Part shown: in pieces, positions 24,830-37,121 of the stretch
How positions within the stretch are numbered: position 1 is the first letter of the stretch
Layout: each line of letters starts with the position of its first letter
Assembly: GCA_035582835.1 (NCBI GenBank)
Contig: JAYKAV010000002.1
Coordinates: 1 to 64,000 of the forward strand
DNA length: 64,000 nucleotides
Direction: 5' to 3'
Source: Phoebastria nigripes
Lineage: Eukaryota > Chordata > Aves > Procellariiformes > Diomedeidae
Notes under the pieces: model-generated
Told to the model about the DNA's origin: nothing
What the model saw: only the letters and a program-made list of their open reading frames with translations
Database searches by the model: none
Made by a program: the position numbers and the translations under genes

Positions 24830-25780
24830 CATGGGGAATAAACAATAGAAGTTAGAGACGTGCGCATGCCTGCAGGGCTACGACCTTATTGGCATCAAGA
24901 AGATGTGGTGGGATGGCTCCTATGATTGAAGTGTTGGGATGGAAGGATACAGGCTCTTTAGGAAGGACAGGCAGGGGAGATGAGGAGGGGGTGTCGCCCT
25001 CTATGTCAATGACCAGCTGGAGTGCATGGAGCTCTGCCTGGGGACGGATGAGGGGCCAACCGAGAGCTTATGGGTCAGGATTAAAGGGAGGGCAGGGACA
25101 GGTGACATTGCAGTGGGGGTCTGCTACACCTACCACCCAACCAGGAAGACCAAGCGGATGAGGCCCTCTATAGACAGATAGGAGCAGCCTCATGATCACA
25201 AGCCCTGGTCCTCATGGGGGACTTCAACCACCCTGATATCTGTTGGAGGGACAACACGGCAGGGCATAAGCAATCTGGGAGGTTCCTGGAATGCATTGAT
25301 GATAACTTCCTTCTCCAAGTGGTAGAGGAGCCAACGAGGAGAGGTGCTATGCTGGACCTTGTTCTCACCAACAAGGAGGGGCTGGTGGAGAATGTGAAGC
25401 TCAAGGGCAGCCTGGGCTGCAGCGACCATGAAATGGTGGAGTTCAAGATCCTTAGGGCACCGAGGAGGGCGCACAGCAAGCTCATTACCCTGGACTTCAG
25501 GAGAGCAGACTTTGCCCTCTTCAGGGATCTGCTTAGTAGAGTGGCATGGGACAAAGCCCTGGAGGGAAGAGGGGCCCAAGAAAGCTGGATAATATTCAAG
25601 GATCACCTCCTCCAAGCTCAGGAGCAATGCATCCCAAGAAAGAGGAAATTGGGCAAAAACACCAGGAGGCCTGTGTGGATGAACAAGGAGCTCCTGGACA
25701 CACTCAAACACAAAAAGGAAGCCTACAGAGGGTGGAAGCAAGGACAGGTAGCCTGGGAGGATTACAGAGAAATTATCTGA
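24830..25780 (+). pseudogene. CR1 ORF2, APE-type endonuclease domain
   Basis: The translation carries AP-endonuclease landmarks: LQGYDLIGIKKMWWDGS (24870-24920), a GYRLFRKDRQGR, stop, GGGVALYV stretch, [14 protein letters not shown] (25208-25247), a [18 protein letters not shown] stretch, and SDHEMVEF (25421-25443). A 188-codon frame (25214-25780) covers the second half. The first half has in-frame TGA codons where Trp or Arg is expected. At the site where the family normally has the catalytic Glu (in an ITE-type motif) this copy has Lys, so the domain would be dead even without stops. The APE domain nicks target DNA in active CR1. Confidence 0.85.
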
Positions 25781-25875
25781 GCTGCCAGGGATGAGGTTAG
25801 GAAAGCTAAAGCCCTGACAGACTTAAATCTGGCCAGGGACATCAAGGGCAACAAGAAAAGCTTCTGCAGGTACAT

Positions 25876-26656
25876 CATAGAATCATAGAATCACAGAATC
25901 ATAGAATCATAGAATCATTAAGGTTGGAAAAAACCTCTAAGATCATCGAGTCCAACTGTGAACACAACACCACCATGTCTCTAAGCGCCTCATCTACACC
26001 TCTTTTAAATACTTCCAGGGATGGTGACTCCACCACTTCCCTGGGCAGCCTGTTCCAATGCTTAACCACTCTTTCAGTAAAGACATTTTTCCTAATGTCC
26101 AATCTNNNNNNNNNNNNNNNNNNNNNNNNNNNNNNNNNNNNNNNNNNNNNNNNNNNNNNNNNNNNNNNNNNNNNNNNNNNNNNNNNNNNNNNNNNNNNNN
26201 NNNNNNNNNNNNNNNNNNNNNNNNNNNNNNNNNNNNNNNNNNNNNNNNNNNNNNNNNNNNNNNNNNNNNNNNNNNNNNNNNNNNNNNNNNNNNNNNNNNN
26301 NNNNNNNNNNNNNNNNNNNNNNNNNNNNNNNNNNNNNNNNNNNNNNNNNNNNNNNNNNNNNNNNNNNNNNNNNNNNNNNNNNNNNNNNNNNNNNNNNNNN
26401 NNNNNNNNNNNNNNNNNNNNNNNNNNNNNNNNNNNNNNNNNNNNNNNNNNATCACTTCCCTACTCCTGCTGGCCACACTATTTCTGATACAGGCCAGGAT
26501 GCCGTTGGCCTTCTTGGCCAGCTGGGCACATTGTCGGCTCATATTCAGCCGGCTGTCAACCAGCACCCCCAGGTCCTTTTCCGCCAGGCAGCTTTCCAGC
26601 CACTCTTCCCCAAACCTGTAGCCTTGCATGGGGTTGTTGTGGCCGAAGTGCAGGAT
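25876..26656 (-). mobile_element. Antisense CR1 inserted in the outer CR1 (contains assembly gap)
   Basis: The plus strand begins with several ATAGAATC repeats (25876-25919), the reverse complement of a CR1 tail. It continues through the antisense 3'UTR and ORF2 C-terminus; minus-strand codons read [30 protein letters not shown]. After the gap 26106-26450 the antisense thumb region follows ([38 protein letters not shown]) and ends near 26656. The subfamily matches the copies at 27374 and 50826. It is 5'-truncated and lies within the EN-RT linker of the outer element. Confidence 0.9.
26106..26450. other. Assembly gap (345 N)
   Basis: An uninterrupted run of N lies inside the antisense CR1. 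Comparison with the intact copies at 29300-29640 and 51480-51830 shows the missing part is CR1 ORF2 C-terminal sequence of about that size. The gap was probably caused by repeat collapse. Confidence 0.97.
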
Positions 26657-27373
26657 GTTTGGGATAAAAGGAAGATGAGGGAAAATGTGGGCCCTCTCCA
26701 GAAGGAAATGGGAGACCTGGTTACCTGGGATACGGAGAAGGCGGAGGTACTCAATGACTTTTTTGCCACAGTCTTCACCGGCAAGTGCTCAAGCCTCACC
26801 GCCCAAGCCGTAGAAGGCAAAGGCGGGGACTGGGAGAGTAAAGAGCCACCCACTGTAGGAGATCAGGTTTGAGATCATCTAAGGAACCTGAAAGCGCACA
26901 AGTCCATGGGACCTGATGAGATCCATCTGTGGGTCCTGAGGGAACTGGAGGATGTAGTTGCTAAGCCACTATCCATTGTATTTGAGAAGTCGTGGCAGTC
27001 TGGTGAAGTTCCCACTGATTGGAAAGGGGGAAACATAACCCCCATTTTTAAAAAGGGAAAAAAGGAAGACCCGGGGAACTACAGGCCAGTCAGTCTCACC
27101 TCTGTGCCTGGCAAGATCATGGAACAGATCCTCCTGGAAGCTATGCTAAGGCACATGGAGGACAGGGANGTGATTNNAGACAGCCAGCATGGCNTCACCN
27201 NGGGCAAGTCCTGCCTGACCAACCTAGTGGCCTTCTAGGATGGAGTGAGTACATCAGTGGACATAGGAAGGGCTACAGGTGTCGTCTATATGGACCTCTG
27301 TAAGGCCTTTGACAGGGTCCCCCACAACATCCTTCTGTCTAAACTGGAGACGTATGGATTTGATGGGTGGACT

Positions 27374-29832
27374 TGTTCTCGTGGGGGACTTCAACTTCCC
27401 GGACGTCTGCTGGAAATACAACGCGGCAGAGAGGAAACAGTCCGGGAGGTTCCTGGAGTGTGTGGAAGACAACTTCCTGACACAGCTGGTGAGTGAGCCT
27501 ACCAGGGGAGGTGCCTCGCTCGACCTGCTGCTTACAAACAGAGAAGGACTGGTGGGAGATGTGGTGGTTGGAGGCCGTCTTGGGCTTAGCAACCATGAAA
27601 TGATATAATTCTTGATTCTTGGTAAAGTAAGGAAGGGGGTCAGCAAAACCACTACCATGGACTTCTGGAGGGCAGACTTCGGCCTGTTCAGGACACTGTT
27701 TGAGAGAGTCCCTTGGGAGACAGTCCTGAAGGGCAAAGGGGTCCAGGAAGACCGGACATTCTTCAAGAAGGAAGTCTTAAAGGCGCAGGAGCAGGCTGTC
27801 CCAGTGTGCCAAAAGAAGAACGGGCGGGGATGATGACCAGCCTAGCTGAACAGGGAGCTTTTGCCGGGACTCAGGAAAAAAAGGAGAGTTTACCACTCTT
27901 GGAAGAAGGGGCAGGCAACTCGAGAAGAGTACAGGGATCCCATTAGGTAATGCAGAGAGGAAATTAGAAAGGTTAAAGCCCAGCTTCAACTCAATCTGGC
28001 CGCTGTCGTTAGAGACAACAAAAAATGTTTTTACAAATATATTAACGATAAAAAGAGAACCAAGGAGAATCTCCATCCTTTACTGGATGCAGGGGGGAAC
28101 ATTGCCACCGAGGATGAGGAAAAGGCTGAGGTACTTAACGCCTTCTTCGCCTCAGTCTTTAATAGTCAGACCACTCATCCTCAGGGTATTCAGCCCCCTG
28201 AGCTGGAAGAGGGGGACGGCGAGCAGAATAAACCCCCTATAATCCAAGAGGAAGCAGTGAACGACCTGCTACGCCACCTGGATGCTCACAAGTCCATGGG
28301 GCCGGAGGGGATGCACCCGAGAGTGCTGAGGGAGCTGGCAGAGGCGCTTGCCAAGCCACTCTCCATCATTTATCAGCGATCCTGGTTAACGGGGGAGGTC
28401 CTGGATGACTGGAGGCTTGCCAATGTGACACCCATCTACAAGAAGGGCCGGAAGGAGGATCTGGGGATCTACCCTGTCAGCCTGACCTCGGTGCCAGGGA
28501 AGATTATGGAGCCGGTCATCTCGAGGGCGCTCGCAAGCCATGTGCGGGACAACCAGGGGATCAGGCCCAGCCAGCATGGGTTCATGAAAGGCAGGTCCTG
28601 CTTGACCAACCTGATCTCCTTCTATGACCAGGTGACCCGCCTAGTGGATGAGGGAAAGGCTGTGGATGTGGTCTACCTGGACTTCAGTAAAGCCTTCGAC
28701 ACTGTCTCCCACAGCATTCTCCTAGAGAAGCTGGTGGCTCATGGCCTAGACAGGTGTACTTTTCACTGGGTAAAAAACTGGCTGGATGACCGGGCCCAGA
28801 GAGTTGTGGTGAATGGAGTGAAATCCACTTGGCGGCTGGTCACAAGCAGTGTTCCCCAGGTCTCAGTTCTGGGGCCAGTCTTGTTTAACATCTTTATCAA
28901 TGATCTGGATGAGGGGATTGAGTGCTCCCTCAGTAAGTTCGCAGACGACACCAAGTTGGGCGGCAGTGTTGATCTGCTTGAGGGTAGGAAGGCTCTGCAG
29001 AGGGATCTGGACAGGCTGGATCGATGAGCCAAGGCCAATTGTATGAGGTTCAACAAGGCCAAGTGCCGGGTCCTGCACTTGGGTCACAACAAACCCACGC
29101 AAGGCTACAGGCTTGGGGAAGGGTGGCTGGAAAGCTGCCTGTCGGAAAAGGACCTGGGGATGCTGGTTGACAGCTGGCTGAATATGAGCCAACAGTGTGC
29201 CCAGGTGGCCAAGAAGGCCAATAGCATCCTGGCCTGTATCAGAAAGAGTGTGGCCAGCAGGAGTAGGGAAGTGATCGTGCCCCTGTACTCGGCACTGGTG
29301 AGGCCGCACCTCAAATACTGTGTTTAGTTTTGGGCCCCTCACTACAAGAAGGACATTGAGGTGCTGGAGCGTGTCCAGAGGAGGGCAACGAAGCTGGTGA
29401 AGGGTCTGGAGAGCAAGTCTTACGAGGAGCGGCTGAGGGAACTGGGACTGTTCAGTCTCGAGAAGAGGAGGCTCAGGGGAGACCTTCTCGCGCTCTACAA
29501 CTGCCTGAAAGGAGGTTGCAGCGAGGTGGGTGTTGGTCTCTTCTCCCAAGTAACAAGTGATAGGATGAGAGGAAATGGCCTCAAGTTGTGCCAGGGGAGG
29601 TTTAGATTGGACATTAGGAAAAATNTCTTTNCTGAANGAGTGGTTAAGCATTGGANCAGGCTGCCCAGGGAAGTGGTGGAGTCACCATCCCTGGAAGTAT
29701 TTAAAAGACGTGTAGATGAGGTGCTTGGGGACATGGTTTAGTGGGCATGGTGGTGTTNGGTTGACGGTTGGACTCGATGATCTTAGAGGTCCTTTCCAAC
29801 CTTAATGTTTCTATGATTCTATGATTCTATGA
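27374..29832 (+). mobile_element. Sense CR1 (different subfamily) inserted in the outer CR1
   Basis: The copy begins inside its endonuclease domain ([12 protein letters not shown] at about 27375-27412) directly after the outer element's GFDGWT codons. It ends with ATTCTATG repeats at 29810-29831, after which the outer element resumes at GTCCGGT. A 256-codon frame (28257-29027) holds an almost unbroken [36 protein letters not shown], motif A ([13 protein letters not shown]), motif B region, and motif C FADD (28938-28949). It ends at TGA where relatives have Trp. Motif B reads [10 protein letters not shown], with Val in place of the conserved Gly. The thumb and C-terminal domain follow in 29043-29741. 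The flanks share only ACT or GACT, consistent with CR1's short or absent target duplications. Confidence 0.92.
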
Positions 29833-30905
29833 CTGTCCGGTNGGTGAGGAATTGGTTGGATGGTCGCACCCAGAGGGTAGTGGTCAACGGCTCAATGTCC
29901 AGATGGAGATCGGTAACGAGTGGTGTCCCGCAGGGGTCCGTATTGGGACCAGTACTGTTTGATATCTTCATCAGTGACACAGACAGTGGGATCGAGTGCA
30001 CCCTCAGCAAGTTTGCAGACGACACCAAGCTGAGTGGTGCGGTCTACACGCCTGAGGGAGGGGATGCCATCCAGAGGGACCTGGACAAGCTGGAGAAGTG
30101 GGCCCATGTAAACCTCATGAGGTTCAACAAGGCCAAGTGCAAGGTGCTGCACGTGGATCAGGGCAAGCCCCGGGATCAATACAGGCTGGGGGATGAAGGG
30201 ATTGAGAGCAGCCCTGCTGGGAGGGACTTAGAAGTACTGGTGGATGAAAAGCTGGAGGTGAGCTGGCACTGTGTGCTCGCAGCCCAGGCGGCCAACCGTG
30301 TCCTGGGCTGCATCCGAAGAAGCGTGGCCAGCAGGTTGAGAGAGGTGATCCTGCCCCTCTCCTCTGCTCTGGTGAATCCCCACCTGGAGTACTGCGTCCA
30401 GCTCTGGAGTCCTCATCATAAGACAGACATGGACCTGTTGGAGTGGGTCCAGAGGAGGGCCACAAAAATGTTCAGGGGATGGAACGCCTCTCCTGTGAAG
30501 AAAGGCTGAGAGAGTTGGGTTTGTTCAGCCTGGAGAAGAGAAGGCTCCAGGGAGACCTTATTGCAGCCTATCAGTACTTAAAGGGGGCTTATAAGACAGA
30601 TGGGGACAAACTTTTAAGCAGTGGCTGTTGTGACAGAACAAGGGGGAATGGTTTTAAACTAAAAGAGGGTAGATTTAGACTAGATATGAGGAAGACATTT
30701 TTTACTCTGAGGGTGGTGAAACCCTGGCACAGGTTGCCCAGAGAGGTGGTAGGTGCCCCATCCCTGGAAACATTCAAGGTCAGGTTGGACGGGGCTCTGA
30801 GCAACCTGATCTAGTTGAAGATGTCCCTGCCCATGGCAGGGGGGTTGGACTGGATGACCTTTAAAGGTCCCTTCCAACCCAAACTATTCTATGATTCCAT
30901 GATAA

Positions 30906-33084
30906 GTTGCATTACTTGTTTCGATAAATGCCCTGCTGTGAAGAGCAGTGCTTGACAACAGCTCCGAGCATGAATCCAGCTATGTTAATGGTGGCCCATT
31001 ACCCTCCTTTCTGAGTAAAAGAAACTTTCAAAATAAGCATTCTTTGCATGAAATAATCTCCATTAAACACTACTCAATTATAAACATTAATCTATGTAGA
31101 TTTGTAGGTTTCTGATAGACAACTTCTTGAAATAATAAAACAGGAAAGTCTTTTAGAATTGGCAGCATACTAATAAAGTTTTTTGGCTAACTGTGAGTAA
31201 ATGTTTTTATATATATATGTGTATTCATATAATGTATGCAAATATGTATATATAAATATGTGTATGTATACACATACAAACAAACACGTATATATTGCTA
31301 AAGAATATGGGAGTTCATACTTTTGCTGTTTTCTTTCATTGCTTCAATTTAAATCAAATTATGGCCTTGAAATATGGAAGAATTTATGTCTGTGGCACAT
31401 ATGAAACTTCTAGAAACTGACAAAGGAGGATATTAACAGAAATTATTCACCATATTTATTACTATTCAAGACTATTTCAATTTAAATAATCCTTCAATAA
31501 GCAGAAAAAAATGTCTGTCAATATCAAATATTGATGGCTTCATATATCATCTTGTATTTTTACGCACAACTCCTGTTGAAAAGCATCAAAATTTTATGGT
31601 TGTTCCTCTGTGGAGAATGAGATATTATATTACAAATTACATTCTAATTTTAAGCTAGTTGGCCAGATCTTCATCTTTGTTAATGTTTTGTAATAATGAT
31701 TTTCACTGCTAGCAGACTATACTGGATATATAGCCAAATTTTATTTACAGTGGATTTTTATTTAGTTCAGTTCAGTCTGTACTAGACCTATAGCTTAAAG
31801 ATTCTGTAAGGGTTTTTTCTTTCAAACTGAGGAAGTGACCATCAATGGCGGAACTCTCCACTTGTTTGTGTGGCAGTTTGATCACTGATTTCATTGTAAA
31901 CAAGATTATGCCTACCTTGCAATACATTTGCAGCTTGTAGTAGGCAGCAGAATTTGACAGATAATGTAACTAAATATTTATTACTTTTATTTTATTGTGA
32001 TTGATTCTCATCACAGACACTCACCAGTGTTTTTAGTTTATTTTAAGGTTTTTTACATGCATGTAACAGGTTGCCCAGACTGCAGGGGTATTTTTTAAAA
32101 ATGCTCTCAGGGCACATAGGACTCAACCATTCCCTGCTTTTGTGCCACTTCCAACAGATCTTTCCTGATTCCTGCTAGCCACTGGAAAATACTTTTTTTT
32201 CTCCTGAACGCCTGCACTACTATCTCTAAACTTAAGATATGCAGATTCTGCAGAAATACTGTGCTAGCTTTCAGATACTCTAGAGCCTTGTGTTGGTAGC
32301 TTAGCACTTACCTGGGATGGCCTAGTAGGACAGTGGAAGGACAAAACCCCTTTGTGATGGATATGCCATGGAATTAAACAGTTACTTGGAAACCACACTT
32401 AACAAAACCCAAGGCATGGCAAGTGGCAATTCAAATATTTATATACAGCATTCCAAATCGAACAGCACAATGATAAATCTTTAAAAAAGGACAGAGGTCA
32501 GGAAAAACCCCCGCAATAATTACTCTGTTTATGCTAAGATGAAATCTGAAAGGCCACTATTCCTCTCCCCGCGTTTAGTCCTCTTGAGAAAGATGTATAG
32601 TTGGCACAACCAATCAAAGACTCAATGATGATTTGTCTGGCCAAAATTAATTTTCTACAGTGTAGGCTTCTTGTCTAAGCTTGCCACTTTAAGTGATTTT
32701 CATCATCATGGAAGAGAAATAGGCACTTTTAGACTCTCATCTTAAAATAGAAATCTAAAACATGCAGATGAATTCTGCCCTTGTAATTTTTTTTTTTCTT
32801 GTTTTCCATTGACTACAAAGGCATCCTAGAACAAATGATTCAGATGCGTGTATCCACACTGTAAACATTCATGATAAATTAACAAATCTGCATGTCTGAT
32901 TTCTCAGTTTCATTTCACTGATCCATTTTCAGTTGAAAAATAGTTGCTTTTGGGCAGTCTCTTCTGGAGTCTTCCAGGGATATCATTTAGATCAATTTAT
33001 TTTCTGAATCCTAAGTAATTCTAAATCTCTCAGAAGTTAGTTCTCGTCTGTCTTACTATGGACCTACCTTACAGAAGATAAGAA
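30906..33084. other. Unassigned AT-rich interval
   Basis: There is no gene or identifiable repeat apart from a TATATG/TATACA-rich patch at 31208-31290. Confidence 0.5.
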
Positions 33085-35505
33085 AAAGAAACATAGAACA
33101 GCCAAGGTTGGAAGGGACCTCAAAAGATCATCTGGTCTAACTTTTCATAGGAAAGAGAGCCTAGATGAGATTATCTAGCACCCTGTCCAATTGCATCTTG
33201 AAAACCTGCAGCGATGGGGACTCTACTACGTCCTTGGGGAGGTTGTTCCAGTGATTGATTGTTCTCATTGTAAAAAATTTCTTTCTTATGTCAAGATGAA
33301 ACCTCTCCTGGTGCAATTTGTACCTGTTGCCTCTTGTCTTCTCCATGCAGCTCCTTGTGAAGAGAGAGCCTCCGTCTTCTTTGTATCTATCTGCTCTTTA
33401 CATACTGGAACACTGATTAAGTCCCTCTGAGCCTTCTCTTCTCCAAGAAGAAAAGACATTCAGTTTTTCCTCATAAGGCAGGTTCTCCAGCCCTTTGACC
33501 ATCTTTGTGGCCCTCCTTTGGACCCTCTCCAGTCTGTCTGTGTCTCTCTTGAATTGTGGGGACCAGAACGGGACACAGTAGTCCAGGTGCAGCCTGACAG
33601 GCACTCAGTAGAGTGGGATGATCACATCTGTATCTCTGCTAGTAATGCCCCCACAGATGCAGCCCAGTATCTGATTTGCCTTTGTTGCTGCAGCAGCACA
33701 TTGCTGATTCATGTTCAGCTTGCTGTTCACCAGGACCACCAGATTCTTTTCAGCAAGGCCCACAATGAGGGTGGTGAAACAATGGAACAGGTTGCCCAGA
33801 GAGGTGGTAGATGCCCCACCCCTGGAAACATTCAAGGTCAAGTTGGACGGGGTTTTGAGCAACCTGATCTAATTGAAGATTGTCCCTGCCCATGGCAGGG
33901 AGGTTGGACTAAATGACCTTTAAAGGTCCCTTCCAACCCAAACTATTCTATGACTATTCTATGATTGTACTTGATCCTGTGATAGTAAAGACAGAGGCAA
34001 AGAAGGTATTGAGAAACTCTGCCTCATCAGCATTAGTAACTAGTTTCCCTGCCCTGTTTAGCAGTGGGCCTACATCTTCCCTGTGCTTCTGCTTATTGCT
34101 CACCTATCTGAGAACTTTCTTCTTCTTGACATCTCTCGGCCAATTTCAGTTCTAGCTGAGCCTTAGCCCCCTTGACTGCATCTCTACATGCTCTAGCAAG
34201 GTTCTTGTAGTCCTTGATGCCTATTCGGCCGCCTTTCCATAGCTAGTATGCTTCTTTTTTGCTTTTAAGCACATCCAAAAGCTCATTGTTAAGCCAGGGT
34301 AGTCTTTTGTTCTGCTTTCTTCCTTTCCCTTTGGGGGGGATGGACTGTTCTTGTGCTTCCAGAAGGCTGTTCTTGAATAATTCCCAGCACTCAGAAGCTC
34401 CTTTGCCCTACATGGATGCTTCCCAGGGAATCCCTCACGACTGGACTCTGAGCATATTGAAGTTGGCTCTTCCAAAATCCAGGGTCTTTGTCCTATTACT
34501 GATCTTCAGTGTGCTCTGCAGGATCTTAAACTCCACAATGTTGTGATCGCTGTATCCAAGGCTTGGTAGTTATGTTATCAAGTTATCAAGTAAGTATTCT
34601 CAGTTTGTGAGCAGTAAATCTAGCAATGTGCTGTTCCTAGTTGGCATGTCCAGCATCTGTAGCAGGAAGCAGTCCTCAATGAATTGCAGGAACCTGATGG
34701 ACGAGTTGTGCACCACTGTGTTGTTTTCCCAACAAATGTCCTGGTAATTAAAGTCACCCATGAGAACCAGGTTCTGTTGGCCCAAGACTTCCTTGAGCAG
34801 ACAAAGTAAGGTTTCATTGGCCTTATCATCCTGACTGGAAGGTCAGTAACAGATACCTAACATAAGATTCCCCCTTGGTGATGATCCCTCTAACCTTGAT
34901 CCAAGCTCACCTCTAAACACTCAAATTTATATTTTATATAAAGTACAACTCCACCTCCTCTTCTTCCTTTCCTATCTTTCTGAAACAGTTTGTAGCCATC
35001 CATTGTGGTCTTCCAGTTATGTGAGTTTTCCCACCAGGTTTCTGTGATTCCTATGACATCATAACTCTCAGACTGGGCACGGAGTTCCAGTTCCTCCTGT
35101 TTGTTGCCCAGACTACCTGCATTGGTATACATACACTTGAGGTGGCTGGACCTAGGTTTCTTGCCTTTGGAAGGGTTGGGGAGCATTCCTCACTACTCTG
35201 GTAAGTGTGCTCACCCACCCAGTTGCTTTTGAATATACAGGTGTCACAGCTTTGGACGCTATCCCCCGAGTTAGTTTAAAGCACAATTTACTAAGTCAGC
35301 CAATCTGCTAGTGAAGATTCTCCTGCCTTTTCTAGATAGGTGGATCCCATCTCTCCCCAATAGGCTGTATTTGTCAAAGAATGTCCCATGATTGTAGAAA
35401 CCAAATCCCTGGTGATGACACCAGCCACGAAGCCAGGTATTGATCTGCATGATGCATAGACTTCTGCACCCCTATCTCTGACTGGCAAGACAGACATTTA
35501 GCTGA
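33085..35505 (-). mobile_element. Antisense CR1 from ORF1 esterase to 3' end, missing the RT core
   Basis: Read on the minus strand: 35505-35280 encodes the ORF1 esterase C-terminus (INTWLRGWCHHQGFGFYNHG, then a DGIHLS catalytic block and SRLADLVN) in one frame. 35186-34890 gives the endonuclease start (CMYTNAGSLGNKQEELE, DVIGITETWWENS with the catalytic Glu intact, GGGVVLYI), and 34785-34600 [14 protein letters not shown]. 34110-33969 is the EN-RT linker (FLNTFFASVFT). Across an inserted CR1 tip the sequence jumps to the thumb ([20 protein letters not shown]), then 33604-33161 covers the RT C-terminus and 3' end. The palm with FADD, about 1 kb, is absent. The subfamily equals that at 17383-17710. 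Confidence 0.9.
33761..33967 (+). mobile_element. CR1 3' tip inserted in the antisense CR1
   Basis: The stretch carries the last codons of ORF2 ([14 protein letters not shown] in one frame; the conserved [20 protein letters not shown] segment in the coding frame), then GGTTGGACTAAATGACC, GGTCCCTTCCAACCC and two ATTCTATG units at 33943-33965. It is the subfamily of the 2861-3985 and outer-nest copies. It sits exactly where the surrounding antisense CR1 lacks its RT core. Confidence 0.92.
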
Positions 35506-36819
35506 CTAGTTTCACTGGGTTAAAAAACCATAAACAAACCCAAAACCTGTTAACATAGCTATTATTTTCAGTAAAATACCAATCATTTCCTCTACATCAT
35601 TGCATGCTATTTTCTAGTTATTATCTTCTTTAAACATGTACCACTAAAATTAAACACAGTACATCATAGGGTATCACAGATACATACTCACTGGTCCTGT
35701 GTACTAAGGCTTTAATATTTTTCTGTCTCAAATGGAAACAACTTGTTATCTGGGGTCACATTAGTCTTCCCCTTTGTGAATAAATCTCACACATGCAGGT
35801 TTTTGCTTCAGTGATATTTGCAGCTTCTGAGCTCCTAGCTGATAGCAGAAATTATGTTTTTTAGTCCCTAAATTCATGATCTTGTAATTCTACAATTATA
35901 TTTTTCCCATTTGCTTTAAACCACTATTCATACAGGGTTATATAGTTCATACTGGATAACATTCCAGTCCTCTGTTTTGGCAATATCTCAAAAATTTGCA
36001 TCATCATGACATTTTGTTAACAAGTTCTGGACTGTTTTCAGCATAATGGATTAAAATATTAACAACTGGAGGACTAGTCTATTAACAGTGTCTCCAACCT
36101 GATTCCCATTACATTAAAACCAGTTACCATCTTTTCCAGCTCTACTTTTAGTAGGATTTCATAATTTATAATATGTAGGCTTTATTTTCTCTAATTGTAG
36201 GCTTTATTTTCTCTAATTATGTCTGGTTAATAACACTTTATTATTGAAGTAAAAGAAAGATTCATTCAGTGTTGTACATACAAAAGTATTCTTTCTTTTT
36301 TTGCATCTCCTAATAGCCACCAACTGCATTCTTCCATGTTTAAGGAAAAAAAAGCACACAAACAAAAGGTAGTAAAAATGAAAGCAATGAAACTTTGTCA
36401 TTGATCATGGACATGTATTCAGTGGCTACACCATCAAGTTTTTAGAAATATTTAACACATGTGAGTAGTCGGAAGGAGATACAATGTGCTCTTGCTGCCA
36501 GTTTAAACTAATCAAAGAAGTACTACAAAGAAATCCACAGAAGAGAAATTACCTGTGCAGAGCAACTTCCTAAGTGACTGACATGGGGAAGAAAGCTGCA
36601 AGCATATAGCACCACTAACGTTATTAATCTGAATGACAAGTAAGAAAAGAAAAGATAACAATAGATGCTGACAGTGCACACCATGAGCAATGAATCAATT
36701 TACCTTGACACTGACAGTTTAGAAAGGACATTCATCTGATCACATGGTTAAATACCACCATTATCTGCATGCAAAAGTGGGACAGCATAGCTTTTTCTTT
36801 TTCCTTTTTTCATGTTAAA
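35506..36819. other. Unassigned AT-rich interval
   Basis: No gene is seen. A near-perfect tandem duplication of a GTAGGCTTTATTTTCTCTAA-type unit lies at 36175-36218. Confidence 0.5.
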
Positions 36820-37121
36820 AACATACTTTTCCCTTCTTTCTTTCTTTCTCTCTCTCTTTTTCTTCCTTTCTTTCTTCTGTCTCTCTATTTTGTTCATTCT
36901 TTCATTCTTAATTTCCTTCCTTCTTTCCTTCCTTCCTTCCTTCCTTCCTTCCCTCCTTGCTTGCTTCCTTCCTTCCTTCCTTCTTCCCTCCCTCCCTCCC
37001 TCCCTCCCTCCCTCCCTCCTTCCCTCCTTCTCTTCCTCCTTTCCTCCCTTCCTCCCTTGCTTCTTCCCCTTCCCCTTCCCCTTCCCCTTCCTCTTCCCCT
37101 TCCTTCCTCTTCTCTTTCTTT
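36820..37121. repeat. Long polypyrimidine microsatellite, (TTCC)n/(CCCT)n/(CCCCTT)n
   Basis: About 300 bp is almost pure C/T on the plus strand, graded in order: TTTC/TCTC, then TTCC (36911-36985), then CCCT/CCTC (36987-37045), then CCCCTT (37070-37105). The strand asymmetry produces long spurious frames rich in Ser/Pro/Leu (plus) or Lys/Arg/Glu/Gly (minus). Such tracts can form triplex (H-DNA) structures and are length-unstable. Confidence 0.95.

Larger units (their letters stand above)
24385..30905 (+). mobile_element. Outer CR1 element, ORF1 esterase C-terminus to 3' end, interrupted twice
   Basis: Pieces of one CR1 subfamily occur in correct order on the plus strand: ORF1 C-terminus (24385-24748), ORF2 endonuclease (about 24830-25780), EN-RT linker (25781-25875 and 26657-26880), RT fingers/palm (26881-27373), the rest of the RT and the 3' end (29830-30905). 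They are separated by an antisense CR1 (25876-26656) and a sense CR1 (27374-29832). The reading flows across both interruptions: the linker resumes with [17 protein letters not shown] coding, and the palm resumes in the middle of the GFDGWT / [17 protein letters not shown] segment. The tail is ATTCTATGATTCCATG near 30888-30903. Removing both insertions leaves about 3.3 kb. Numerous stops and frameshifts make it inactive. Confidence 0.9.

Noticed and set aside
25924..26629. Frames of ~190-210 codons on both strands across the N run
   Set aside because: They are open only because N codons are read through. The real content is an antisense CR1 with an assembly gap.
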